64,000 nt of DNA from Rhodeus uyekii (GCA_037043235.1 JAWRVZ010000179.1:1033001-1097000), one strand, 5' to 3'; shown: positions 33,418-47,720, numbered from the stretch's first letter. The notes: a model not told the origin generated them from the letters alone. Translations and numbers: made by a program.

Positions 33418-34198
33418 ACCAGAACCATTTTATGACACGTATTTGGACTAACTGTGCATTTAGCTATCAAATTTTTTAGTTTCACTTAACACATTTTAGC
33501 ATGTTTAAATTCAAAATCATTGCAGATTTCACACTGGCCTGCTAATCAGTCTACATTGAGGACTCTCAAATCACCAGAGGCTGTTCCTGGCAGATATTCC
33601 TATCAGCAGAAATGCTAATGGGATTCACCTCTTACCTGCAGAGCCAAGAATGTGGCCTCACAGTGGGAGAGAGACCTCTCTACTTCCCCCACTACTGTTA
33701 CAGAATCTCCTCCCCCCATGACATCACTGCCTTCATCACCCCGCAATTACTGAGAGCAAAATTTACGGAGACATAAAATGATTTTAGAGGATGCTGGCTG
33801 TAAGAGCAGTCAGACTTGTGCCTGTTTGCTCTTAATGTGAACCTTAGTTATTTAAAATTTATGTTCAGAAAATGTTCTTGAGATCCAGAATAAACAAAAC
33901 ATATGACAGAGAAACTTCTTATGATACATTTTATTTATTCACAAAGATTTGAATCAAACTGTACAAAGATTGTTTTACAGCAGACGGTAAATCCACTCCA
34001 TTTTATTATTAAGAAATCATTTTATGCATGGATGGAGCCAAAATATGCTTAAAATACAGTGTAAATATATCAAACTGATTTTTCAGTAATAAAATCTTTT
34101 AAATTCAGATTTTAAATGTCATATTAACATTTAAATAACACAATATAACGTTTTTGAGTAAGATATATATGAATATATGTATATTCAACTTATTTTGG

Positions 34199-34237
<39 letters not shown>

Positions 34238-36690
34238 CGATTGAAAAAACTCTGAAAGTTAGAAAATATAACAAAACCATTAGAATAAATATGTTTATGG
34301 TTTATTTTACAGAGGTCCATTGATCTCTGGCAAAATGTCTCCCAATTTAATTAAGTCACCATATATTTTCATATTTTTCCTGGCAACATTTATCTAGCCA
34401 TTATCAACTGTATATATGATCTATTTAAACATGCCAAGGCACTGGCCAGCAATCAAAAGTTAGATTTCAACATGAACATTCTTGTTGAAGATACATTTTT
34501 CTGAACTCTTACTAAAGGTCAACATTGTCAATTTTTTTTCTATTTTTATCTCTCGAAATGAACTTTTTTGAGAAAGAAAATGTAATTAATGAAATGTACT
34601 TCATACTTAAATGATATATATAACTTTAACACCATTACATCAATGATAGAAAAACCTCAGAGCAATACAGTTGTAATCTGGGAACTCTGAAAGTGCAGTC
34701 TGGGAGGTTTTGGGGGGCTCAGAAGAGATATGATAAGAGGTAACATCAGTGACGGCACCCAGAGCTATCACTAAAGATAAACCCCAGCTGTGGCCATGGC
34801 ACGCATGTCCCAGGAGGTCTCCAAATCTTCCTCCTCTACCTTCTGTCTGGGACAATGATTTAAAATTATTTTATTTATTTTGTTAATTGATCCATATACA
34901 TGTATCAATTAACAAAAAACTGAAAGATATCATAACAAAAAAAGAAAAATGTAATATTAATATTACCATGGACTTCACAAAACAACATTATGCACAATTC
35001 ATTAATTCGTATTAGCAATTTTACCAAGCGTTTGATTGGATGCGCATTCTTTGATGTCAACAGCAAAAGACTGGACTGTTTTTTCACCTCAAATTGCTGT
35101 TTTACATTTTTTTTGGTTAGATTTTACAAGAACGTTGCATTGTTTTATTCTTTCTGTCTGCAACCAATTTGTTGTTCCAACACACCAGCTTAGAACCTCT
35201 GGCCTAACTCACTTTAGTGGGCCGCTCAACATTGCAGCTTTTCCATAGAACAAGAACAAAAAGGAAACATGAAGTCATTTTTGAGAGACTACTTCTGTGT
35301 AAAAATTTAGCAATTCCAAAAAAGCCAATGACACAATCTAATCAAGCAAAATCAAACCGGATGTACAAATCCAGGCCCTTTGGGCAAACAAACGGTCACT
35401 AGGAGCTTATATAGCCCGGCTAATTGAATCCATCAGCACATGAGCACAGCCGTGGAGAATGTGAACCACAGCCATGGGAATAAGAACTATTTCAATCTTA
35501 TGACGTTACGTTGCCGGGGAAGCGGGCAGATCTCTCACGTGGGATAGTAATTAGTCATCATTACTTTTCAATCACTGGCTGTCGTTTTGAATTGACATGA
35601 GGGATTTTTTGACAGTCATAACTGTATCATTCGCAACTGTTACACCTGCTTTAACGTGATCATTATTATATCATATAACTGTTACCTCAGAGGTTGCGGC
35701 AACTGAAAATTATCTGTCAAATATTACATTTAGAAAAATTACTGATTCTAAACATTTTCTGCCATTTTGACAGATAGAATATTAAAGAACGCCAAGAAAG
35801 GATGTGTGTGAGGATTGTGTGTGTGTGTGTGTGAAGACAAACAAGTGTAGTCCACTGAAATCAGTGATGGGATATTGTTTATTCAGTGTCTGTTGACATT
35901 TTCACAAGAACAGGATAAAAACAAAAAGCCAAAAACATCTGTATCATTATCATTATTTGCAAAAATGAAAATTAATTAGTATTTATATTTCAGTGTTAAT
36001 ATATATATATATATATATATATTAATATAATATATATAACCTAAATTAAAACTTTAAAAAATTCCAGTTGAGATGTTGAATAAACTTTAAGTTAATTACT
36101 AAAATTACTAAAACTAAAATGAAATAAATCAAAGATAAAAAACAACAACATTTAAAAGCTAAAAAAATTACTACAGTTAAAATTAAAATGGAATAAATAA
36201 AAATAAACGCTCATTCAAAATGTTAATAAATACTATATTATTAGTATATAGATCTTAAGTATTATTATTAGTATTATTTTCATAAAAAGTGTTCCACTTT
36301 GATTTAGAGATAGAAGAGTTTATAGATCAATTTAAACAAAAACAAGGATTATTTCACAGTGAAAAGTAGATATCATATCTATTTAAAGAAATAAATATTA
36401 AAATTTTAATAAAGTGCTTAAATTAATACTTCGTTAATAGATTAACAAAGCAGACTGTTCCCTTTCAGATGCAGTTTCTAAAATAAGGAAGAGAACAATA
36501 ATTAAAGACATTTGAAAGAAAACAATATCATTCGATCTCTGATGTGGTTTCAATGATCTGACCACAAAGACACCACAATAAATACCAGATTGCACTGCAA
36601 TCCAGATGTCATCCGATCCGATCACAGAAAACAAGTTAATGCCAATGTCGAAATGTCTGATTCCTCCCTTCTGCTGTTCTCCTTCCACTT
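33418..36690. other. unassigned intergenic DNA
   Basis: No exon recognised. Contains short TA tracts (34202-34232, 36000-36022) and a GT run at 35818. The sub-block 35400-35570 is less AT-rich and repeat-free. Confidence 0.5.
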
Positions 36691-37620
36691 CCCAACTTCT
36701 CAGATTTAGCTTCCTCCCCTTCCCTGTTTCTCATACCGCATCAGCTGGGACGTCCCCAGCTGAAGGTGTTCAGCGGGCCGCTTCATCATCAAATCCTCTC
36801 ATCTCAACTGATCTCTAGGCTGTGGAGACACTGGCACACAGCTTGGGTCCCTCTCCCTGACATCTTCATCAGGGGGGGGCCGAGCTGAAGCGGCAACTCC
36901 GAGACTCCTCTCTTTTCGGCACGGGGCGTCACCGCCAGTACGTCGCTTGCCCTTTCGGGAAGGTTACCATGCCCCGGTAAGCCCTGCCATGGAGAGGGAG
37001 GCAGCCAGAGGAGCTCAGCTGCGGCAGAGCATTGGCACCGACCACTCGCCGTATACCTGCACCATCCTGTGAATCTAATTGGCATTCAGTGGGTTGATAA
37101 ATGAATTGGTATAATGGGACAATATACTTGACATATGTGGGGCTCTCTTGAGAAATAGGATTCATCTTTTGTACTTCACACGTTGACATACTGCAGATAC
37201 CGACACAGGCTCTTCCAAAACAGCTGCGGCCCTCACACTGACAGCCCCCTACCCATCACCTCGGCAGCCAATCAGCTCGCAGCCAGGTTCACGGCCCAAT
37301 GCTTCCCTCCACAGGGGACGGGATTAGAGAAGAGAGGAGCCAAAACTCTACCTCTCACTTTCACTCTCGCACTCACAGCTGCTTCGTGGCGACCCTCGAA
37401 AAATACGCCGGCGTTGCACGGCATTCATTTTCAGCCCTGTTGAAGCATCCGACAAGCTGTGTCGCGTTGCACTCGTGCTCTCCTTCCAAAGACCAAAAAC
37501 GTACAGCAAATACGCAAACAGCATCAACCTCATTTGTCTCAGGGGCAGTGAATAACAATGAGCATTGGATCAACACATTTGCATACCCAATGAATACAAA
37601 CTGGTCACATCTGTGAGTGG
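36690..37620. other. GC-richer block of unknown origin
   Basis: About 0.9 kb clearly richer in G+C than its neighbours, with several overlapping open frames on both strands but none that looks like a family or has splice sites in a convincing order. It could be an untranslated exon or CpG-type promoter of an unannotated transcript, or an old insertion. Confidence 0.35.
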
Positions 37621-38031
37621 GACGCATCAAGGCTCTCTTGCAGGTCGCCATGGTGATGAATAACAGACGTGATGTCGCAATAAATGAGGCGGTTTGTGAG
37701 CTCTGCTTTCCCCTTTTGTTTTTATTTATGTTTATTTTTCCAGGAAATCATAGCGATTGTGATTAATTGAAAGCAGGCCAAACATTTCAAATGAAGTGCA
37801 AACAGATTTTGATGCCTTTCAGAGGAAGCCGGGCACTTGAACTCAGAAAGCAACCTCTGCGGGTGCCCGGGGTCAAAGATCACGGCAGGTATTTGGTTTG
37901 GATGATCTGTCACCGTTTTATCGGTTTAGTACCAAGGCCACAGTAGATGGAGGCCCGAGAACAGGCGCATCAGAAGAGCTGACCGGAATAATGACGTCAT
38001 TTGTCTCAGTAGATCTTATAAAAGCAATAAG

Positions 38032-38064
<33 letters not shown>

Positions 38065-38171
38065 AAACACACACACACCTGGTTTCCATGTTTGATGGGG
38101 AACTTCCATAGACATAGTTATTTTAAAATTTACAAACTGTATATTTTAACATGTTTATTTATTTATTTATT

Positions 38172-38203
<32 letters not shown>

Positions 38204-39560
38204 CTTTAAATCAGTGTTTGTTTACAGTATATGTGTGTGTGTGGGAGAGAAAGCATAGAACGGATTCTAATTACTGTGTAAAAACAACATATGGAAACTT
38301 CATTGTCCATTTCATCCTTCAATGTGTGCCATCAAGTCACATTTTTCTTGCTCAATCATCTTCAGTGGTGGGAGGGGCTTTCTTGGAACGGGCTGATGAT
38401 CTTATTTACAGCGACCATCACAACATTAATTCAACAACATCTCATCTCTTTTTTCTCTCTTTTTGTATTGACATTAAACATGTTTAAAGTTGGCTGATGG
38501 ACTTGCAACATTTCCCTTTTCTCCCTTCACATGTTTTTTTTTCTTCTTCATATTGACATATCAAAACTGATAAAGTGGAAATAAACATATTTTAAAAAAA
38601 CACACTTAAAGGAAGCTACAGTATATTGACAGAAAATGTTTGAGTCCTCCCTCATTTAATAAAAAAAGGAAAAACAAACTGGACCAATATTTGACGCTTG
38701 TATTATATTTTCAAAGCTTATGCAATTGAATGTCTTATGCTGAAATATTTACTTATACATAATATACTATTCTTATACTAATATATAATATTCAACATAT
38801 AGGCTTAATATTTAGCTTTAGCTTGTTGATATTCTTTTAAAATTATGTGGCTTTTAATGTAAATATCTTACCGTACATACATAAAAAAGCCAAAATTACC
38901 TTTGTTGGAAACTGACATTATGCTGAAGACTCTGATTTGAGCTTAACCTGTACTCAACATAGATAATACTTAAAAAATTGATCTGTTACTCAAATAGGTA
39001 TCTTTTATGTCTGTGGTGTTTAACACACATTCACATAAGTACTCCTCATTACAAGGACTTTCCATTGACACACACACACACACACAACATATCCCAGGCA
39101 GCATACTGTCTTTCTCACATCACATGTACACCCGTTTCTTTGAATCCTGGTTTACCCCATCCCTCTCTCTCTCTCTCGCACTCTCACCCCCCTCCAGCAG
39201 CATAACCTCCCCTCAAATATCTACCGTAAACCCCTCTGGCCACTGCAACTACGTCAGTTAATGAATCAGAAAAGAAGCTGGTTACCAGATGTCCCAGCTT
39301 ATTGACACACATTATGTCTACAGCACAGAATGTAATGGCATTCAGATTTTACAGGAAAACAGAGAAAGAAGTCCAAACATAGAAATGCCAAGAGAGTAGG
39401 AGAAATGGGCAAAGATATTATCTCTGTACCAAAAACTAGGTCATAAGTATGAAACCGATATGAGGGTTTCAAAAGATGCTGTTTTGGCCAAATTCTTAGA
39501 CAGTGCACGTGACAGAGCTGGAAAAAAGCATCCATACTGGTTTGATGAATGAATCTTAAA
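37621..39560. other. unassigned, microsatellite-rich
   Basis: Contains (TC)n at 38033-38064, (GA)n at 38173-38202, (CA)n near 39069 and (TC)n near 39163. No gene is seen. Confidence 0.5.
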
Positions 39561-39599
39561 GCAAAAAGAACTGGACGAACACTTAAATACTGCCGATCC

Positions 39600-40045
39600 G
39601 GATTCTGACTTGTTATGCAGCCTGAATCATGACTACACCGTGTTCGTTCGTTGACCAGAGGAGAACCGGCCCCCCGAATGAGCCTGGATTCACCCAAGGT
39701 GTTTTTTTCCCCCATCCCAGTCACCTGATGGAGCTTGAGTTCAGTGACACTCTGGTTTGCTTAGTTGGGGACACTTAATATTCAACAATACTATTGATAT
39801 GACTGTAATGATGTAGTTGTATGAGAACTGAACTGAGCTGGTCAATGACATAATTATCTGTAGAACTGCTTTATAGATGAAATGAACTAATTAGATTATT
39901 GATAATTCTTTACAATTGAACTGTTTCAACACTGAACGGACTTCAGCTGAACACTAGTTGAAACACATTATTTTCCCGTTGTTAGTGTAAAGCTGCTTTG
40001 AAACAATCTATATTGTAAAAAGCACTATATAAAGGTAACATGATA
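39600..40045 (+). repeat. dispersed fish repeat
   Basis: Contains CACCTGATGGAGCTTGAGTT, GTTGGGGACACTTAATATTC and the tail AAAGCTGCTTTGAAACAATC, a widely shared teleost interspersed repeat. Confidence 0.6.
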
Positions 40046-41259
40046 AATGATCATAAATGTAATTATTATTAATTCAATATGAAAGTTTATTTGTGTATGA
40101 TTTTTGTTTGTTTGTTTTTTGCTTTTTTGGGCTAATTTGTTTAGTCTAGCAACATGCTATCACCAAACTCTACTCAAATCAAAAGACCTGACTGTAGAAT
40201 AAGACTTACGCTAATGCTCATGTTAGCACCCTTTGTGGAAATTCTAAGAATGCAATGCAAACTTAAAGGGTTAGTTGTGATTACCTATCGAAGCTCCTGT
40301 CATTCCAAACCTGTATGTTTTTCATCCTTCTGTGAGAAAGGCAACTGACCGTAGGCAGATCACACTAGATTCTACGATACAATAGACTTTATCCCGGTCC
40401 TCCTGCTCGTTGGCGTTGTGTTATAAAACTGTCAAACAAAATCTTCATGAGGTTATTAAGACCTTTTTAGAAAAGTGCCCTTGTGTTTATTGGATTTTGA
40501 ATTTGGTCCAGTGGGTCAAAGTCATGGAGAACCAACTGGGAGGTGGAGCACAATTGAATTAGTCCACAAGGCACACAGGAAAGAATTGCGGTTAGTTGAT
40601 GACTTTTTTCCTAGTACAAAATGAATGGCATGACATTACTCAACTGCATTAGCAACACGGTCCACAAAATAACAAAAAGCCAGTTTAACAAGTTCAATGG
40701 AATGAAGTTACTCAACATCGTCCATTACAACTAAGTGCACAGTAACCATTGCTCTTACAAAAAAAAAAAAAAAAAAAAAAATTATATATATAGACTGTAT
40801 AAACCACCAGAAAAGATTTACAGTAGGCCATCTTCGTTTAACAGTTTACCTTAAACTGCATATCTAAATAAACAGGATGGAAATCTGACCTTGCTTTGGT
40901 TTCATTTGAGTGTGCTCACTCCAGCACACACTGAAACCGCAGAGGATTTTCTAGGTCTGTATACAAAGTCAAGGATGTGAGAGGAACACTAATTTGTAAT
41001 ATATCAATGACCTACTTGTGTCTCATCTAAATAAACCGGCAGTCAGCAGGATCTGAATGCCGTTTAACCCTCCCAAGCCCTCAAAGCTGTAACATTCCCC
41101 AAAGATTAAAGCTTCCTTCCTGACCACCCCAGACCACTGCACTAGATATGATATGAAATCCTTTGCAAAAACTCTAGAAACTTGAGCAATATTAACCACA
41201 TTGTTTTAATGAGATCTGCCTTGTATTGTATGTGTGTGAATATGCACATCTTGATTTTG
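40046..41259. other. unassigned intergenic DNA
   Basis: Nothing recognised apart from a ~22-bp poly(A) at about 40760. Confidence 0.5.
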
Positions 41260-41510
41260 CCGAGTTAGACATGTTCCTGAGTACACATATTTTGTTGATC
41301 TGGGAACATAATTCCAAAAAAGGTTATCCTAACCATATCTTTCCTCCTAAACCTAGCCCTACCCATAAGTTATCTCTAAAATCAGAAGGAAATGATAGGT
41401 GAGTAAAACCAAAGTAATAGGATCTAACCCTGGTGAAAATCTAAACTTGTCCCTCAAATCTGATTGGTTGACTGGAATGTTAATCCAGCAACATGTCGAA
41501 CTTGGTGAAA
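41260..41510 (-). repeat. dispersed MITE-like repeat, copy 2
   Basis: The minus strand shows CAACCAATCAGATTTGAGGG and CAGGGTTAGATCC, the same family as 29230-29520. Confidence 0.65.
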
Positions 41511-41879
41511 AAAATCAGGTTCTGCTATACATAATGTCATAACTGAATGGTTCAAGATTTGTAGCAACACTGTCCAGTATATAAAAAGCCACATAACAAC
41601 CACAGTAAAGACAGTGGATGTGATTTATGAGCAAATCTGGAGGGAAACAAATTCTAATATAACTCAATGCCACAGGTTAATAAAATTGCAGCGAGTAAAT
41701 CCCCAGAAAGAATGTAATATGAATGCTGTGAAAGATTAAAGTCAAGTAAAAGCAAATGTAATCCCAGACTCACTGACTTAAAAAAGCAGGGGGGATTGTG
41801 GGATACCGCAATTTAATTTGAGAAATTATTCTTTGGGTTTTTGTGTTAGTAGGGCAGTGAGCTCTAATATTACAGTATA

Positions 41880-43080
41880 CAGTGGTGTGAAAAATACTTT
41901 TCTTTTGCATGTTTGTCACACTTAAATGTTTCAGATCATCAACTAATTTAAATATTAGTCAAAGATAACACAAGTAAACACAAAATGCAATTTTTGAATG
42001 AAGGTTATTATTAAGGGACAGCAAAATCCAAACCTACATGGCTCTGTGTGAAAATGTGCTTGCCCTAAACCTAATAACAGGTTGGGCCACTCTTAACAGC
42101 AACAACTGCAATCTAGCATTTGTGATAACTTCCAATGAGTCTTTTACAGCACGGGGGAGGAATTTTGGCCCACTAATCTTTGCAGAATTGTTGTAATTCA
42201 GCCACACTGGAGGGTTTTCGAGCCTTCTTAAGGTGATGCCACAGCGTCTCATTAGGATTTAGGTCAGGACTTTGACTGAGCCACTCCAAAGTCTCCCTTT
42301 TTTTTTCTTCAGCCATTCAGAGGTGAACTTGCTGGTGTATTTTAAATCATTGTCCTGCTGCAGGATCCAGGTTTGCTTCAGCTTGAGGTCTCGAACAGAT
42401 GGCCGCACATTCTCCTTCAGGATTTTTTCTTAGACGGCAGAATTCATGATTCCATTTATCACAGCAAGTCTTCAAGGTCCTGTAGCAACAAAACAGACCA
42501 TCACACTACCACGCTCTTTTTCTGAAATGCAGTGTTGCTTTTACGTCAGATGTAATGGGACACACACCTTCCAAACAGTTCAACTTTTGTCTCAGTTCAC
42601 AGAGTATTTTTTACAAAAGTCCTGTGATCAGTACAAAAGACCTGGGGTCATCAAACTCTTTTCTTGCAAAAATGAGATGAGCTTTAATGTTCTTTTTGCT
42701 CATCAAAGGATTTCGTCTTTGAACTTTGGCCATTTTTGCCAAGTCTCTTTTTTATGATGGAGTCATGAAGACTGACTTTAAATGGTGCAAGTGAGGCCTG
42801 CAGTTCTTTGGGTGTTGTTGTGGGGTCTTTTGTGACCTCTTGGATTAGACATTGGTGCGCTCTTGGGAAAATTTTGGTCATTTGGCCAATCCTGGGAAGG
42901 TTCACCACTGTTCCATGTTTTCACCATTTGTGGATAATGGCTGTCACTGTGGTTCGCTGTAGTCCCAAAGCTTTAGAAATGGCTTTACAACCTTTTCCAA
43001 ACTGATAGATCTCAATTAATTATTTCTTATTTGTTCCCAAATTTCTTTGGATCTTGTCTGGGTGTGGCTAGACAAATTGA
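41880..43080 (-). pseudogene. Tc1-like transposon relic
   Basis: A terminal CAGTGGTGTGAAAAATACTT at 41880 follows a TA. Minus-strand frames give Tc1 transposase pieces: near 42900-42690 the paired helix-turn-helix region (LIQEVTKDPTTTPKELQASL then VSLHDSIIKKRLGKNG), and toward 42300 the C-terminal part (TSEWLKKK-like, then NPIE-region remnants). Frameshifts and stops break it, and the second inverted repeat was not found. A member of the Tc1/mariner DDE superfamily, inactive. Confidence 0.85.
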
Positions 43081-44790
43081 ACTCAAGTGGGACAAATTAC
43101 ACTTTTCAACAAACTTACAAGACATTGCTCTTCACATTACTCTAGATTTTACAAGTAAGACAAGTTAGTGTGCTGCTGTGTAAATATGAGTAAAAGGAAT
43201 AGTTTGTTTCATTATTTACTCATGTCATTTTAAATGTATGTGCTTTTATTTTTTCTTTCTATGCAATACAAAAGGAGAAAAATAGGTTTAGCCAACAATA
43301 GAATATTCACTTTTAGGTCACAGCAAATTTAATTCTACACAGGAAGAGATTGGCTTCCTCGTTTTTGTGAGGTCATGTCACGGACATTTGTCTTAATGTA
43401 GGACACTGACCTCTTAGAAGTACAAAATGAGGGAAAAGTGAAAAATAACTGGCGCTAAATCAGTAGAAAATTTGCATGATCACGCCATATCATTAAACAT
43501 CTTGCTGTCAACCACAACTGCAGTTTCTGAAGGAAATTAATTACTGACAGTAAATAATTAAGAACATTTAGATTTGCACAATTGAATCAGTGCAAGAGTC
43601 ATAAAGCACATAGCAAACATTCGCTCAGCAGTTAACCAGAAAATAGAGAGATTATTGGTTTTATACACAAAAACAATTAGTTTTTTTATTCTTCTTGTAA
43701 TTAGTTTTCTCATTTGTCCATATTTTCTGCTGTCTTATGCAAAGGAGACCATTTTATCTCTTTTACAAAGTCTTGATTTTGTGTTTGGGGTCTACTAGAA
43801 CAGGTTTTCATGCTTGAATGAGCAAAACACATTATTTTTCACAATTTTACATTGTTGCAGCACCTCTTTTTCCAGTCTGTCAGCAAAAAACTCCGTTAAG
43901 TTCCTTTCTCTATGAAGCCCCTCCTTTCGAAAAGTGGAATATGCCCTAAATGTTCGGTAGGACCAGTGAGCTATGATTTGTGAACCCTTATCTTTCAGAA
44001 AGATCATGGCCCTGAACATAACTGCGAGTTAGAAAACACTATTAATGCAACTCAACCAGGCTTTGCACCTTTTCTGCACTTGCCTTTGATTGACTTAAAC
44101 CAGGAATTTTGTGACATGTAGAAAAGGAAACACCAGACTACAATCAAGGTGTTTCAGTGAGTCCAGAAAGACCTTTTTCAGCAACATTTCACTGAATAAC
44201 ACCTAATAGGTTCTCTTTAACATGTTTTTTTTTTTTTTTAACCATAGTACCATATGAAAATAAAATACAAAATTGCTTAAAATGATCATCCCATAAAAAA
44301 CCTCTGGAAATGACCCATTGTTAATGGATTTAGTTGCTTTTAGTTAATTTGGAATGACTTTACCATTATAATATCCTTTCACGGTGTTCTTCTAGGTAGA
44401 CAAGACGTTATTTGAAATTCACACTGAGACCATCAGCTTAAAAATGGATAAAGGGTTCCTGTTCTTCTAACAAGAGGACAGAAATCTTACTAGTGTAATT
44501 CTATAACCACACAGCAATCTTGACAGACCCGCTGTGTCCTTTTCATATTATAAATTGGCATCATAACTTTTCCCCATGACAATCAGTCTTTTTTATTACA
44601 GAGTCAGATACCCTACAGAGACCGTACAGGATACTGCATGCTGTCACTATGACAGGCTAAAATCTAGCTTTAAGTAATGTGTACAAATGACCACACATAC
44701 ATATTTCTCCCATGTTCTGATTTTATTATACATCCCTCACCTGCTTATTATTTCATGCAGTTCAGTGGGATTTTACACAATGGTCTCAGC
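43081..44790. other. unassigned intergenic DNA
   Basis: AT-rich, no exon or repeat recognised with confidence. Confidence 0.4.
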
Positions 44791-44970
44791 CTGTCGTTTA
44801 TAATTTATTTCATGACAGCGCAGCACAAATTCGCTAAAGCATTATTCATTTGAGTGTTCATTAATTATGCAAATGAGTTGCAATTAACTAATCTCTTCAT
44901 AAGACGCCATTTGCATGTTAATGAACTGCATGGTTGTGACATTATTTAATTGGGTAGATAGATACATTAA
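44791..44970. promoter_or_regulatory. candidate conserved enhancer with two octamers
   Basis: ATGCAAAT (44867-44874) and its inverse ATTTGCAT (44909-44916) lie 34 bp apart, surrounded by TTAAT/ATTA homeodomain-type words (TTAATTA, CAATTAA, TTAATGA). Repeat-free. An enhancer role is inference. Confidence 0.35.
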
Positions 44971-45169
44971 ATGCACAGTGTGAGTCTCCAACTAATAACA
45001 CAGCCAAATCATTAAAACAAGTAAAAATTAATAATCTGTGTCATCAAAATGTTATCAGAAAAACTGTTTTTCAGCATCTTTTAAAAAAGTATTCTTAAAT
45101 CAGAACACTGTATAATAGATACATAAATATTTGATTTATGTACTACTCTAGAATTATATAGGGCTATAA

Positions 45170-45500
45170 AGTCACACTTGGTTTGGAGAGCTTCGGTTAC
45201 AGGGCAGAGAGAGATACAGACAGACTAAACACACTCTATGTCTCTGAAAGAAGCGGGATATCTCTATGTTATCAGCGGTCTTTTGAAAAACATCTGTGGT
45301 TGGAGTGTTTGTGCGGATTTCAGGCAGGCTACTATCACTCTGCCCTGATCTGAAGCGTTGGAGCTGCTCTCTTATTATCTCCAAAGACCTCCACCCACTA
45401 ACAGACATTTCCGTTCATCTCCTCAGCAACCTTCCCTCAAAAACTCCCCTTCCCCTGACCTATGCACCCTCTGCCTTGTAGTGTTCCTGTCAGTTGGGAA
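45170..45500. other. unassigned, moderately GC-rich
   Basis: Unique-looking sequence with overlapping open frames on both strands. No family or splice structure seen. Confidence 0.3.
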
Positions 45501-46259
45501 GTGATGTGTTTCCTCATGAAAACGAGCAAACTTTATGGATCTGTAAATTGAGTCTGAAGAACCGAAACGGTCTACTGCCTGGAGAAACTATCCGTTGATG
45601 TCTCAACGGCAATTGATTAGCTGGCGCATGCAGCCAGTTTCTGACACAATCCACTATCTCTTTGCAACTTCTTACAGCAGACATGGAAAACCACAACTCA
45701 TTTTCATGCTTTTAAATGGATAAGAAATAAAACTTTCAGAAATAAACTTTCTGCCATAATTTACTCATACTCATCTTGTTCCAAACCTGCATGCAGCTCA
45801 CCCACAGCAACACTTGATATCATTCTGAAAGTCATCTGATGCTTTGAATGCTTGAGTAGGATGGATTCTGATTGGCTGTCAATGTTATCATTGCTTGTCC
45901 TTCAAGGATGAAAAATGACACAAGGTTTGATCTATATATAAAACAACTGGCTGAAAAAATTTGCCATAATTATGGTATCTAACAGCAAACCCCTGAACTA
46001 AACTATTAATTAAAGTTGATCATCGATCAGCATCACATTTTGTGCTGGCTAATATTAATTTCACTCTTGATTTGAGTAGACCATTTGTCAGTCTGCTTTC
46101 TCGCTATTCTAAACACGCAACTTAAATGTGGAAAGTAAAAAAGCCCTTTTCACATGTTTTGCATTCAACTGAAGTGTTGGAAATGACTCGGCTTGCCAAA
46201 TGAACCCTGACTTCCTAGGGGTTTGGAAAACCTGGCTGAAATCCCCTCTCTCCAGATAT

Positions 46260-46640
46260 CAACGAGGTCTGCGCTGTGACGTGTGGATGCATAATTAGCA
46301 GCAGCATGAGAGCGAAGTGGTATTAATTATTACGATTAAAACATTAGCCATGCAGCTCATGCGTTCATTGTGATGAAATGGGCCCTCGTCCCCCTGACCT
46401 ACAAACCACTGCGCACATGCAGCAGAAGGAAGATGCGTAATTGTGTTTCCAGTTCTCCTTAAGACGCTGGCATAATTAGTGTGCTTCTCGCCCGAAAGAA
46501 TAGAGGTGATTTGGAAAGTGTCCAAATTACAAGCCTTAATGAAAACGCGCCGTCGGTGAAGGGTAGTCTGTCAAAGGAAGCAAACTTCTCTAGGGCGAAT
46601 GCGTTCGTGTGACTTGGGCGTGTTTAAATGGGATCTAGCG
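46260..46640. promoter_or_regulatory. candidate conserved non-coding block
   Basis: Repeat-free sequence with dense homeodomain-like cores (GCATAATTAGC, TATTAATTATTACG, GCGTAATTG, GCATAATTAG), the texture typical of vertebrate developmental enhancers. Inference only. Confidence 0.35.
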
Positions 46641-47309
46641 GTCCCGTGAGACGAAGGAGACAGGGTGGTTTTTGGGGGAGGGGTGCCAGATTTGGGGCTA
46701 AACTAAACAGATTTGGAGCCAGAAGGGCTCTGCAGTTAAAGTTTAATGAAACCATCCACACAGTGAGGAATGAGATGAGAATGTATGCATATAGTCCATG
46801 TAGTGCTTCCTCACACCAACTAAACAAAACCAATGCTCTGTCAGAACAAATGGCTTTTATCTTCACTCATGTCCCTCTTGATCGGAAGAAATCTGGAGTT
46901 TATTAAGGGAACAACCCAACGGAGGCTGTACATTTTGTCACTGCAGTGGCTCATTGCTTTTGTAAAAATGTAGTAATGGTAATATAATGAAAGTTGCCAA
47001 TGTTCAATAAAATGTTAAAGGTATGTTAAAGAAATGGACCCTCGTGTTTGGTCTGTTGACTCATAATTTAGAGACATTGAGACATAGAGTCGGAATCTGT
47101 TTTATACTAGTTTATATATTTTTAATTGTAATAAACAAGTATTTTGATATATCTATTACATTTTAATTTTTTATTTAAACAAATATGTTTTAAATATATT
47201 ATATTATACATTTGTGCATTTCTGACATTTTTAAGCTTAACAAATACATAAAAATACAATAGCCTTTGAAAATTTGGGGTCTGTAAGAAATAAAAATATA
47301 CATATATTC

Positions 47310-47720
47310 TTATGCTCACCAAGGCTACATTTACAGCATATGATCAAAATACAGTAAAAACAGTAATATTAAATAACTGTTATTGATTTTAAGTAATTTA
47401 TTCCTTTGATGACAAAGCTGAATTTTCAGCATTATTACTCCAGTCTTCAGTGTCACATGATCTTTCAAAAAGTCTAATAAAAAATAAATAAATTAGACAA
47501 AAATAAAGTCTAATATTATCAACTTTGAAAACAGCTGTGCTCTGTTCAATTTTTGTGGAAACTGAATTTTTAGAATCTCTTTAAAGAATATAAATTTCAA
47601 GAAAACAGTATTTACTTCAAAAAATGTGTTTTTGGAAACATTATAAACGTCTTTACTGCAACAATGCCAAATAAAAGTATTAATATCTTTAAAAGTAAAT
47701 CTAAAAGCGTAAGCATTTAA
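47310..47720 (+). repeat. dispersed fish repeat, copy 2
   Basis: GCTCACCAAGGCTACATTTA, CTTCAGTGTCACATGATC and a closing AAATAAAAGTATTAATATCT. Same family as 15482-15860, here with its 5' flank intact. Confidence 0.75.
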
